NCBI GenBank assembly: GCA_017615635.1
Contig: JAFZZR010000193.1
Span: 1-48,168 of the forward strand
Source: Lentisphaeria bacterium
GTDB taxonomy: Bacteria; Verrucomicrobiota; Lentisphaeria; Victivallales; UBA1829
Length of the DNA stretch: 48,168 bases
Reading direction: 5' to 3'
Shown one piece after another: positions 39,524-48,032 of this stretch (positions are counted from its first letter, which is position 1; each line of letters opens with the position of its first letter). Both the position numbers and the translations under genes were made by a program. Below the pieces are notes generated by a model. The model had not been told where the DNA came from, searched no databases, and saw only the letters and a list, made by a program, of their open reading frames with translations.

Positions 39524-40864
39524 ATGTCAGACGGGAAAAAAGATCCGACCGATTCCAGTAAAGCAAGAGCGATCAATGAATTTCAGCCGGACGCCATCGA
39601 AATAGAGAACGAGAGACTGCCTTGGTGGATCCGCTTCAGCGTCCTGTTTCTCTTCGCCTTCATGGCCTTGCTGGTGGCCTGGACGATCTTCTGCCGCGTG
39701 GACGTGGTGGTGGAGGCGCCGGGCCGCCTGGTCACCGACGAACCGGTCATCGTCATGAAACCTTTGGAAAGCAGTGTAATAAAAAAAGTTCATGTCAAGA
39801 TCGGCGAAATCGTGAAAAAGGATCAGGTGCTCATAACGTTTGACACCACCGGAAATCTTGCGGACGGGGAGCGACTGCTGGCGGAACTGGATATTATATC
39901 CGCCCAGTATCAGCGCCTCCTGGCGGAATTCGAAGGAAAGAACTATGAACCGGCGAAGGAATCCGGAACGGACGGACTGCGTCAGAAGGCGCTTTTTCTC
40001 CAGAGGTCGGAATATTTCCGGGAAAGGTGCAATTTTTACGATGAACAGGTCAAGGAACTGGAATCCTCGCGGAAAGCCAGCGAGGAGACGCTTGCCAATC
40101 AGCAGCGGCGGCTGGAAGTCATACGAAGCATAGAGAAAATGCACGATGATCTGTACCAGAGCAAGGCCGGCTCGCTCAAGGAGCTCCTTTCGGTGAACAT
40201 CTCCCGCATGGAGATGGAAAATGCTGTAGACGAGCAGCGGAACCGGATCCTGGAACTGACGCATCAGCGGGAGAGTCAGCTTTCCGCGAAAAAGAGCTTC
40301 ATCCAGGAATGGAAGAACAGTATTTCCGAGGAACTGGTCAAAGTCGAAAGAGAGCTGATCGCTTCCCAAAAAGCCTACGACAAAGTCCGTCAGCTCATCG
40401 CATGCAGCGAACTGCGCGCACCCTGCGACAGCGTCGTGCACGATATCGCGTCCTTTCCTGTGGGGTCGGCCGTTCAGGCGGCCGAGGCTCTGATCACGCT
40501 GGTGCCGCTGGTCGGCGATATTGAACTGGAGGCGGAGCTTCCGCCGCAGAACATCGGCAAGGTCCGTCTCGGCTCGCCCGTTCGCATCAAGCTGAACGCC
40601 TGGCCCTTCCAGAAATACGGCACCATGGAAGGCTCCGTGCGGAACATCTCGGAAAACACGTTCTCACGGCAGGGAATGGTCCCCGTTACCTACTACCGGG
40701 TACGGATATCGGTTTCCGGAAGCATCGATCACGCCGGGCCCGGCTTCCGGCTGATTCCGGGCATGGAGGCGCAGGCGGAGATTCTGACCGGCAAACGGCG
40801 CATCATCGAATATCTGCTGCATCCCCTGATCAAAGCGCTGGACGAAACGGCGCGCGAACCGTAA
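39524..40864 (+). CDS. HlyD-family type I secretion periplasmic adaptor
   Basis: 446 residues. A cytosolic N-terminus is followed by one transmembrane helix (WIRFSVLFLFAFMALLVAW, about residues 36-54) and a lipoyl-like half motif (EAPGRLVTDEPVIVMKPLES, then IGEIVKKDQVLITFD). A long coiled coil spans about residues 110-300 (LLAEFEGKNYEP to VERELIASQKAYDKVRQLI), then the second lipoyl half (LRAPCDSVVHDIASFPVGSA) and a beta-barrel region (RLGSPVRIKLNAWPFQKYG), ending in LIPGMEAQAEILTGKRRIIE, the usual HlyD C-terminus. It connects the ABC exporter to an outer-membrane TolC-type channel, which is not encoded here. Coupled to the exporter gene (3 nt apart). Confidence 0.94.
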   Translation: MSDGKKDPTDSSKARAINEFQPDAIEIENERLPWWIRFSVLFLFAFMALLVAWTIFCRVDVVVEAPGRLVTDEPVIVMKPLESSVIKKVHVKIGEIVKKDQVLITFDTTGNLADGERLLAELDIISAQYQRLLAEFEGKNYEPAKESGTDGLRQKALFLQRSEYFRERCNFYDEQVKELESSRKASEETLANQQRRLEVIRSIEKMHDDLYQSKAGSLKELLSVNISRMEMENAVDEQRNRILELTHQRESQLSAKKSFIQEWKNSISEELVKVERELIASQKAYDKVRQLIACSELRAPCDSVVHDIASFPVGSAVQAAEALITLVPLVGDIELEAELPPQNIGKVRLGSPVRIKLNAWPFQKYGTMEGSVRNISENTFSRQGMVPVTYYRVRISVSGSIDHAGPGFRLIPGMEAQAEILTGKRRIIEYLLHPLIKALDETAREP

Positions 40865-40876
40865 AAACGGACGGGA

Positions 40877-41452
40877 TCAGTTTCCCTTGGGGGCAGGGGC
40901 GTCCTTTTTCTCGGATGCATTGTCCGCTTTTCCTGCGGGGGCAGTCTCCGCAGGGGGCGCTTTCAGGGCCATCATTTCGTTCCGGAAACGATCGGCCTGC
41001 AGTCCGCTGACGGACGTGCTGGAGATCTTCCACTCCCCGTCGATCAGAAAGAGAACGATGGGGCAGGAGGCTTTGCCCCGGCCCGGCACCTCGGCCGTGA
41101 AATCCACCACGGCGCGGGATCCTTCGATCACCGGCTGAGAAACCGAGCGGGCGACCCCGGTCCAGAACTGTTTCTGCGCTTCGCGGCCGGATTCCATGGC
41201 GGCCCGGAGTTCCGGCACGGCGGCCATCTGATCGAGGATCTCCTGTCCGTCCGGCGTCAGGAAGGGACGGAGCGCGAACATATCGCCCCGGGCGACCGCT
41301 TCGAAGTAGGCGGCCGTCACCTGGTCCGGTGCGGGCCGTTCCACGCAGGAGACGGCGAAGAGGGCGAGAAAAAGGGCGCACACGGCGGGAAGGAGTCGTG
41401 CGAAGGCCTCTTTGGATGTTCCGAAAGAATGGATGTCGTTTTGTCTGTTCAT
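40877..41452 (-). CDS. Lipoprotein with NTF2-like (DUF4878-type) domain
   Basis: 191 residues. The signal peptide is relatively long (to ALFLALFAVSC) with a lipobox Cys at residue 36. The domain DQVTAAYFEAVARGDMFALR and SCPIVLFLIDGEWKISSTSV resembles DUF4878/NTF2-like envelope lipoproteins. The C-terminal tail is Ala/Pro/Lys-rich. It is the last gene of the CmpX-M16 operon (40 bp after the M16 gene) and converges with the HlyD gene. Function unknown. Confidence 0.75.
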   Translation of the reverse strand: MNRQNDIHSFGTSKEAFARLLPAVCALFLALFAVSCVERPAPDQVTAAYFEAVARGDMFALRPFLTPDGQEILDQMAAVPELRAAMESGREAQKQFWTGVARSVSQPVIEGSRAVVDFTAEVPGRGKASCPIVLFLIDGEWKISSTSVSGLQADRFRNEMMALKAPPAETAPAGKADNASEKKDAPAPKGN

Positions 41453-41492
41453 GGATTTTCCTTGTGCCGGCCGCTGACGCGGCGCTGTGTTT

Positions 41493-44444
41493 TTATTTTC
41501 GGAATATCTGGTCCAGGGTCAGCTTTGTCAGCGGCCCGTACTTTTTCAAAGCTTCGAAGTCGATCTTCTTCGCATCGCCTATGATCACGATGGTGGAAGT
41601 CTTTCCGGAGATCCGTTTTTTCCATTCGTCGGCGAACGCTTCCGGCGAAAGGCTCGGCAGTTCGCGGTAAACGGTCCGGCCGACGAAATCGGTCAGCCCG
41701 CGGCGCTGCATGTCCTTCATCCGGTCGTAGAAGGCTTCCGGATGGATCCGGGCATTGCGGATCTCGCTGAGGATATTGGCCTTGGATACGGCAAAGAGAT
41801 CGGGATCCACGGTATGCCTGTCCAGTCCGGACAGCATGGCATCGATGCAGGATGTCAGCTTGTCTGGCTGCGTCTGGACATAGGCGGAGGAAGAGGACCA
41901 GTCGCCGAGCATGATGGTCGGATTGGTATAGCCGGCCCCGGCCATGTAGGCAAGTCCGCGCCGTTCCCGGATATCGGACCAGAAACTCCGCCGGGCATAT
42001 TCATCGTAGATTTCTTCGAACGTGAAGGGCTTCACCTTCCAGATGCCGTCGGGGCGGACCACGGCGGCGATCGTCTGGACACGCGGGTAATCCACGAAAA
42101 CGACGCCGTTCGTCTCCGGCGGATCGGCCCGGAACACAACCTGTTCCCAGCTTTTCTTCGTGGACGTTTCCGCCCCGGACGGACGGGCCGGCAGACGCGG
42201 TGACTCCGCAGGTCCGTAGTATACCACATCCATCATGTCTCCGGATTCACGGAGCGCGCTCCGGAGAAAATCCAGCAATGAGGATGCGGTGAGTTTTTTC
42301 AAATCCTCCTCGGGCATGTAGCGGTTGGCCAGACTGTCCAGTCCTCCGTACCAGGCATACCGGTAGGCATGATCGAAAATGCTCCAGGGGTCTTTCTTCG
42401 CGTTTTCCCGGCTCTTGAGAACGGAGTCCCGGAAAGCGTTCCAGGCTTCTTCATCCGCCTGCAGGACGGGAAGCTCTCCGTGGAACAGATCCAGGATCTT
42501 ATCGTAGTTCCGCTGAAGTCCGGAGAAGGTGATCCGTGAGGTGAAGCGGTCGGAGCTGAAGGAAATGTTGCCCGCCAGACGATACAGTTCTTCCTGCAGC
42601 TGTTCCAGCGTGAGATCCGTTGTCCCCAGATAGGAGGCCAGTCCGAAGGCCAGAGGCAGCCGGAGATCGTGAAGCGCACCCGCCGGCAGAACATAGGAGA
42701 GCCAGAACCGCTCGTTCTCCGTGTTCCGGATCCGGTAGTCCCGCCCCGGGCGGCCTTCCGGCCCGAAGGACTTCATTTCCTTTTCGAAGTCGGGGAAGCA
42801 GGGCTCCGGATCGGGCAGGGGCTTCATGGCGGCAAACTTCTCCGCGAAGGCGGAAGGACGATCCGGGATCGGCACCGGCGTAATGGGCGGTTTTTCCGCA
42901 TGGACAAGACCGGTCGCCGTTCCCGTCCGCTTGAGAACGACCGCGCAGGTATCCTTCTTCAGATGCGTCCGGGCAAACTCCATGATCTGCTGCTTCGTGA
43001 TTTTTTCCATGCGGTCCAGTTCATTCAGCGCTTCGTCGAAGGGATACTCGCGGATAAACGAGTCCACGAACACGGAGGAGGCCGTGCTCCGGTTCTCGGA
43101 GATCGTCACAAGAGAGAGCCGGGCGTTGTCCGCCGCGGCCCGGGGGAGCCAGTCGGGAAATTCCCCGTTCGCCAGTTTCTCCAGTTCGGCGAAGACCATA
43201 TCGCGCACCTCCTCCAGAGACTGGCCCTGCCGGGGCGTCCCTTTGAAGATCAGCAGGGAGTAGTCCCTGGCATGGACCGCGCCCGCGGAAAGAGCAAGGA
43301 CCTTCTGAGGCAGAAGGATATCTTTGTCGATAAGTCCGCACTTCCCGTTGCACAGGATCTCGGAGATCATATCCAGCATGCGCTCCGTCTCCGGCGAGGC
43401 CTCGAAACGGTAGCCCATAAGCAGCAGTTCCGCCTGGGGACCCGCGAAATCCGCCGTGCGCTCCGAGTCCACCGGAGGTTCCTCCCGGACCAGCGCCTGA
43501 CGGTCGACGAACGGTTCGAGAGGTTTTTCCGCTCCGTTGAACGGCTTCAGGACTCCGAAATACTTTTCGGCCAGGGCGGCGGTTTCCTCGTAGTCCAGAT
43601 CGCCGCTTAGCACGAGCGCCATATTGTCCGGACGGTAGAAAACGCGGAAGAACGTCCGGATGTCCCGCATGGACGGGGACTTCAGATGTTCCGGCAGTCC
43701 GATAACGCTGCGTCCGTAAGGATGCTTCCGGAACAGCAGGGCTAGAAAGCGGTGCCAGGCCAGGGCGGAATCCTTGTCCTGCTGCATGTTGAATTCTTCG
43801 TACACGGCCTCCAGCTCCGTATGGAAACGACGGAGTGCGATCCCGGAGAATCGGACCGCGTTGAAGTACAGGAATTTTTCCAGATTGGAGGCGGGAATGT
43901 CGCAGATGTAGACCGTTTCATCCAGGGACGTGTAGGCGTTGACTCCGGTCGCGCCGATGCTCTGGCAGAGTGTCCAGAACTCGTCGTTGGAATACTGCGC
44001 AGCTTCGCCGGAAAGCTGATCGATCCTCTTGTAGATCTCCGCGCGGCGTCCGGGATCGGACTCTCCGCGGTACTCTTCGAAAAGAGCCTCGATCTTTTCC
44101 AGAAGAGGCCGCTCCTTTTCCCAGTCCAGGGAGGCGATCTGATCGTTTCCCTTGAACATCATGTGCTCGAAATAGTGAGCCAGACCCGTGGAGTTCAGCG
44201 GATCGTCCGCGGATCCGGCGCGGACGGCCACCGCCGTATTGATCCGCGGCTCCCGGGTATTCCGGACGAGATAAAGTTTCATCCCGTTGGAAAGAGTATA
44301 GAACCGGGCGGCAAACGGATCGCCTGGAATATACCTGTACGGCATGCCCCGTGCGTCCGTCGCGGACCGGAACTCATAGGCGGCTCCGGTGAAGGCGGAG
44401 AGCACGAACGCCGCGAGGCAGAGGAAAAGGAGGATCTTCTTCAT
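41493..44444 (-). CDS. M16-family zinc metallopeptidase, two-domain, exported
   Basis: 983 residues from the ATG at 44444 (MKKILLFLCLAAFVLSAFTG, a Sec signal peptide); the longer open frame upstream overlaps the CmpX gene. The inverted zinc motif HxxEH is HYFEH at residues 90-94, and the third ligand Glu lies near 212-217 (TELEAVYEEF). The spacing is longer than usual because of a helical insertion (KIEALFEEYRGESDPGRRAE). The second M16 domain (from about residue 520) has no zinc motif, as is normal. Periplasmic peptide or protein turnover is likely. The start follows the CmpX stop by 16 bp. Confidence 0.92.
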   Translation of the reverse strand: MKKILLFLCLAAFVLSAFTGAAYEFRSATDARGMPYRYIPGDPFAARFYTLSNGMKLYLVRNTREPRINTAVAVRAGSADDPLNSTGLAHYFEHMMFKGNDQIASLDWEKERPLLEKIEALFEEYRGESDPGRRAEIYKRIDQLSGEAAQYSNDEFWTLCQSIGATGVNAYTSLDETVYICDIPASNLEKFLYFNAVRFSGIALRRFHTELEAVYEEFNMQQDKDSALAWHRFLALLFRKHPYGRSVIGLPEHLKSPSMRDIRTFFRVFYRPDNMALVLSGDLDYEETAALAEKYFGVLKPFNGAEKPLEPFVDRQALVREEPPVDSERTADFAGPQAELLLMGYRFEASPETERMLDMISEILCNGKCGLIDKDILLPQKVLALSAGAVHARDYSLLIFKGTPRQGQSLEEVRDMVFAELEKLANGEFPDWLPRAAADNARLSLVTISENRSTASSVFVDSFIREYPFDEALNELDRMEKITKQQIMEFARTHLKKDTCAVVLKRTGTATGLVHAEKPPITPVPIPDRPSAFAEKFAAMKPLPDPEPCFPDFEKEMKSFGPEGRPGRDYRIRNTENERFWLSYVLPAGALHDLRLPLAFGLASYLGTTDLTLEQLQEELYRLAGNISFSSDRFTSRITFSGLQRNYDKILDLFHGELPVLQADEEAWNAFRDSVLKSRENAKKDPWSIFDHAYRYAWYGGLDSLANRYMPEEDLKKLTASSLLDFLRSALRESGDMMDVVYYGPAESPRLPARPSGAETSTKKSWEQVVFRADPPETNGVVFVDYPRVQTIAAVVRPDGIWKVKPFTFEEIYDEYARRSFWSDIRERRGLAYMAGAGYTNPTIMLGDWSSSSAYVQTQPDKLTSCIDAMLSGLDRHTVDPDLFAVSKANILSEIRNARIHPEAFYDRMKDMQRRGLTDFVGRTVYRELPSLSPEAFADEWKKRISGKTSTIVIIGDAKKIDFEALKKYGPLTKLTLDQIFRK

Positions 44445-44460
44445 GGAAACCCGAACAGAA

Positions 44461-45981
44461 TCACTTCTTTTCGTTTTCGTTCTTTCCGGAATTCTCCGTC
44501 CACTCCTGCAGCTTCTTGGCGGCAATCTCCCGTCCGCCCAGTCCGAACGCCAGGGCCGCGGCCACAGCCAGCGCACCCAGGATCAGCGTGAACGCCGTCT
44601 GAACGATCGGGCCGCCGATCTCTGCCGTATGCAGAGCCACGGCGCCGGCGAAGAAGAGGATCGTCACGCGGAGACCCAGGGAGAACAAGGCGGATTCGAA
44701 GCCCTTGTCACGGATCGCCGAAGCTGCCAGATTCGCCAGGTAAATGCCGATCAGGAAAACCGCCGTGGCAATGACAAGACGTCCGGCAAAGGGGACAAAC
44801 GAGCGAAGCATGGCGGCCAGCTGCTGAAATTCCATCAGTTCCAGCGCGCCGATGATGGCGAAGATCATGATGGCGAAGTGGGAAAGCTGTCCGACCACGC
44901 TGGCCGGGGTCTTCCCGTCATGGCTGGGCGAATCGTCCCGGGAGAATCCCAGAGAGACGAACAGCTTGTTGAATCCGAAACTTTCCAGAAGCTGAGCCAG
45001 CAGCCGGGAGACGAATTTTCCCGCGATGTAGGCCGCGAAGAGAAGCAGAAGCGCTCCGAAAAGATTCCCCGCCGCTACCAGAATCTTATTGAAGAGCGTG
45101 GAAACGGAGTTGGTCAGCGCTTCGATTTTCAGCGCACTCAGCGAGGCCACTACGACCGGAATGGCCACCACCGCGTACACGGCGATCCCCGCCAGATTCG
45201 CCATATTCTTCTGTTCGAACATGGGTTTCCCGTCCCGCGGAGTCGGGAAGATGTCCAGATTCACGCCGCCCACGAACTTCACCGCCACCTTCCTCAGAAG
45301 TCCGGCGCAGAAAAGTCCGAAGAACGCGATGGCCCCGGCTGCGACCAGGTTGGGAAGATAGGTGAAGATCTTGTTGAGCATGGCCTGAAGCGAACTGGTG
45401 ATGCCCTCCACTTTCAGCGCGGAAAGGATCGCCGGCGCGAAGCAGAGGTAGACCAGCCAGTAGAGAAGCGTGGCAATGGAGAAGGAAAGTTTGCATTCCT
45501 CTCCCTTCGTGTCTATATGCTCTTCCACTTTTTCATCCAGATGCAGCGCCGAAAGCGCCGTCAGCGCCACATATTTCAGCGCCGATGCCGTCAGCCACGC
45601 AAGGAACAGGAGGAGCGCCCCGGCGATCAGGCAGGGCAGGTAGCCCATCACATTGTTCATGAAGGTCTTTATGGGGGCCGCCGCCTCGGAGAGATTCAGC
45701 GAGGAAAGTGCCGCCAGAATCGTCATCAGGAACAGGAACCAGAAGAATATGCCCGCGATCAGACGTTCCGCGTCGATGGGCTGTTCCAACCCGGGCTCAT
45801 CGTCCGGCAGACACAGGGAAAGACGCCGGTTCAGCTGCATCTTTTTCAGTCCGGAGTACAGGATCTTCTTGCAGAGGAGGGAAAAGACCCAGCCGGCAAG
45901 AAAAATCAGCAGCGCCCCGACGACGTTGAGGATGTTGCTCTCCACGATCATTTTCCAGACGGTACCCATAAATTCACGCAT
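44461..45981 (-). CDS. CmpX-like membrane protein with conserved TM-helix repeats (mechanosensitive-channel-related)
   Basis: 506 residues from the ATG at 45981, with an AAAGGAG site; the longer open frame covers the intergenic region. About ten to twelve hydrophobic helices are visible (LNVVGALLIFLAGWVFSLLC, PCLIAGALLLFLAWLTASAL, TYLPNLVAAGAIAFFGLFCA, GNLFGALLLLFAAYIAGKF, GRLVIATAVFLIGIYLANLA). They repeat a Gly-rich unit of the 'conserved TM helix' type, ending with LAVAAALAFGLGGREIAAKK, the hallmark of the MscS-related CmpX group. The beta domain of true MscS is absent. An inner-membrane role in osmotic or envelope stress is plausible. Confidence 0.85.
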   Translation of the reverse strand: MREFMGTVWKMIVESNILNVVGALLIFLAGWVFSLLCKKILYSGLKKMQLNRRLSLCLPDDEPGLEQPIDAERLIAGIFFWFLFLMTILAALSSLNLSEAAAPIKTFMNNVMGYLPCLIAGALLLFLAWLTASALKYVALTALSALHLDEKVEEHIDTKGEECKLSFSIATLLYWLVYLCFAPAILSALKVEGITSSLQAMLNKIFTYLPNLVAAGAIAFFGLFCAGLLRKVAVKFVGGVNLDIFPTPRDGKPMFEQKNMANLAGIAVYAVVAIPVVVASLSALKIEALTNSVSTLFNKILVAAGNLFGALLLLFAAYIAGKFVSRLLAQLLESFGFNKLFVSLGFSRDDSPSHDGKTPASVVGQLSHFAIMIFAIIGALELMEFQQLAAMLRSFVPFAGRLVIATAVFLIGIYLANLAASAIRDKGFESALFSLGLRVTILFFAGAVALHTAEIGGPIVQTAFTLILGALAVAAALAFGLGGREIAAKKLQEWTENSGKNENEKK

Positions 45982-46033
45982 GATGCACGTTCTCCTTTCC
46001 CGATGTGGCATCGTTTTTTTCTTGTACGGGCAT

Positions 46034-46062
46034 AACATAACGCCGGATCGCGTTCTCTGCAA
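46034..46062 (-). promoter_or_regulatory. Promoter of the CmpX/M16/lipoprotein operon
   Basis: Minus strand: TTGCAG, 17 bp, TATGTT. Confidence 0.6.
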
Positions 46063-46126
46063 GGCTCCATTCGCTTTTTTTTGTTCTTTTCGCACCCCGG
46101 ACCGACGTTTTTTTCCCGTTCTCCCC

Positions 46127-46155
46127 TTGACGCGGCTCACTTGCGTGTGTATGTT
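46127..46155 (+). promoter_or_regulatory. Promoter of the tandem TIM-barrel genes
   Basis: TTGACG, 17 bp, TATGTT, divergent from the CmpX promoter. Confidence 0.65.
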
Positions 46156-46209
46156 ACCGCACCCTGCGGGACCGCCGGACTGCGAATAACAAAAACGGGA
46201 GTCGGAGCC

Positions 46210-47094
46210 ATGAGTGATAAGGAATCCCTGAACTTCGGGATCGTAACGGACTGCTACGGATGCAAAATTTCCCTGGAAGACGCCGTGCGGCGCCTGCACG
46301 GGATCGGATTCCGCGATCTGGAGATCCCATGCTGGCATTTCACGGCGGGCCGTGAGCCCTCCTATCTGAAGAGCGATCTTTCATCGCGACTGAAGGATCT
46401 TCGGACCCTGCTCTCCGATTTGGGCATGACCGTCCGCCAGTTCCACAGCACGGCTTCGCTGAGGGCCGAATCCGAATCCGCCCGGGCCGAAGCGGCAGAC
46501 TGGATCCGCCGGACCGCCGAGATCGCGGCGGAGACGGGCGCCCGGGCGCTGGTTCTCCACATCGGGGGGCGGAAAGAAGTCTGCGCCGATCGTACGGACA
46601 GGGAAATTTTCGAGGCCAATGTGAAAACACTTTCCGAACTGGCCGATTTTGTCGGCAATTCGGGGATCCGTCTGGCCATCGAGAACCTGATGTCGGATGT
46701 CTACCGCCAGGGATGCCGCATCTCCGAACTGAAAGACCTGATCGCGGCCGTGGGCTCGGCTCGGATCGGCATTTGTCTGGATACCGGACACGCCAACGTG
46801 GACGCCCTGAACATCCCCGAGGCTATCCGGGAGTGCGGAGATCTTCTCTGTGCAACTCACATCCAGGAGACCTGTCCGGGCAATGATCTGCACGTCTTCC
46901 CCTTCTCGCTCCGCCGTTCGAAAAGCACCATGGACTGGTTCGCTATCTTCCGGACATTCCGCGAAACGGGCTACCCGTTCCCGCTGATCGGCGAGTGCGC
47001 CAACAATGCCGGAGAACTTCCGCTTCCCCTGGTCGACCGATATCTGGAAGCCCAGAGGCTTCTGCTGGAATCGGTCCTCCGCGGCGAATTTTAA
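46210..47094 (+). CDS. Sugar phosphate isomerase/epimerase-like TIM barrel
   Basis: 294 residues from the ATG at 46210 (GGAG upstream). AP_endonuc_2/xylose-isomerase-like fold: LNFGIVTDCYGCKISLEDAV at the N-terminus, LVLHIGGRK, Glu in IRLAIENLMS, Asp-x2-His in GICLDTGHANVD, His in CATHIQET, and Glu in PLIGECANN. These are the four metal ligands of the family. A 27-bp gap leads to a second member, so the two may be consecutive steps or a heteromeric pair. Cytosolic; substrate unknown. Confidence 0.82.
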   Translation: MSDKESLNFGIVTDCYGCKISLEDAVRRLHGIGFRDLEIPCWHFTAGREPSYLKSDLSSRLKDLRTLLSDLGMTVRQFHSTASLRAESESARAEAADWIRRTAEIAAETGARALVLHIGGRKEVCADRTDREIFEANVKTLSELADFVGNSGIRLAIENLMSDVYRQGCRISELKDLIAAVGSARIGICLDTGHANVDALNIPEAIRECGDLLCATHIQETCPGNDLHVFPFSLRRSKSTMDWFAIFRTFRETGYPFPLIGECANNAGELPLPLVDRYLEAQRLLLESVLRGEF

Positions 47095-47121
47095 AAAGAT
47101 AACTATGGAGAATGCCGCCCC

Positions 47122-48009
47122 ATGATCCCCGTCAGTCATTTCTTTGATTTCATCACCTATCCCGAAAACCGGTGGGACGTCCTCTTCGGCGAATTCGAGG
47201 CCTGCGGCGCCACCCATCTGACCATCGCCGCACCGGAGGCCGAACGCATGCTGGGACGGCCCTCCATGATCCGGAGCTTCCGCCGTCTGGCCGAACAGCA
47301 TCATCTCCTTTTTCAAGACGCGCACGGACTCCACGGCTACGATCAGGCCTGGGATCTGAACGTGGATGACATGGATCGCCGGCCCGTCATGCTGGGACTT
47401 CACAAATGCTGCATCCGGATCCTGGCCTCACTGGGCGTCCGAACCTATACCATGCACATCGGCGCCCAATGCTGCATGCAGGAACGGTGGTTCGGGCACG
47501 AGGACCACTTCCGCGAGATGGCGCTGGATTCCCTGGAAAAGCTGCTTCCCACGGCGGAAAAGGAAGGCGTCATCATCGCCATCGAAAACTCCTTCGAGCC
47601 CGTCAACACCCCCGATGAACTCCTGTACTACATCCGGCGCATCGATTCTCCGGCTCTGGGCGTCTGCTTCGACGCCGGGCACGCCGCCGTCATGTCCGAT
47701 GATTCGGTCCCGCGGGACCGCGATGAAAACGACGATCCTCACCGGAAGGCCGCCTGGCACGGCCGCCTCGTTTTCCAGCACGACATCCTGAAAAAGCTCA
47801 CTCCCTGGGTCGTCACCGCCCATCTGCACGACAACGACGGACATCAGGACCTTCACAACCTGATCTTCAGCGGCGTCACAGACTGGAAAAAGACGATGGA
47901 CGGATTGCGCAAATGTCCCCGGCTTCTCGGCATCCAGAACGAGGTCCGCTTCGGCGGCGCGCCCATCGCCTCCATGTGCGCCGCCTTCCGCAGACTCCAG
48001 GACCTGTAA
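47122..48009 (+). CDS. Sugar phosphate isomerase/epimerase-like TIM barrel
   Basis: 295 residues. Same fold as the previous gene: IAIENSFEPVNTPDEL (Glu), GVCFDAGHAAVMS (Asp and His), TAHLHDNDGHQDLH (His) and a Glu in GIQNEVRFGG. It has an inserted acidic/basic loop (RDRDENDDPHRKAAWHGR). The two tandem barrels are related at the family level but not close copies. A GGAG site lies 12 bases before the ATG. It converges with a gene that enters from the window edge. Confidence 0.85.
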   Translation: MIPVSHFFDFITYPENRWDVLFGEFEACGATHLTIAAPEAERMLGRPSMIRSFRRLAEQHHLLFQDAHGLHGYDQAWDLNVDDMDRRPVMLGLHKCCIRILASLGVRTYTMHIGAQCCMQERWFGHEDHFREMALDSLEKLLPTAEKEGVIIAIENSFEPVNTPDELLYYIRRIDSPALGVCFDAGHAAVMSDDSVPRDRDENDDPHRKAAWHGRLVFQHDILKKLTPWVVTAHLHDNDGHQDLHNLIFSGVTDWKKTMDGLRKCPRLLGIQNEVRFGGAPIASMCAAFRRLQDL

Positions 48010-48020
48010 ACGGCCGAAGG

Positions 48021-48032
48021 GACCGATCGGTC
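48021..48032. other. 12-bp perfect palindrome between convergent genes
   Basis: GACCGATCGGTC lies between the two stop codons and overlaps the stop of the minus-strand gene. Without a T-run on either side its role is unclear. Confidence 0.4.
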
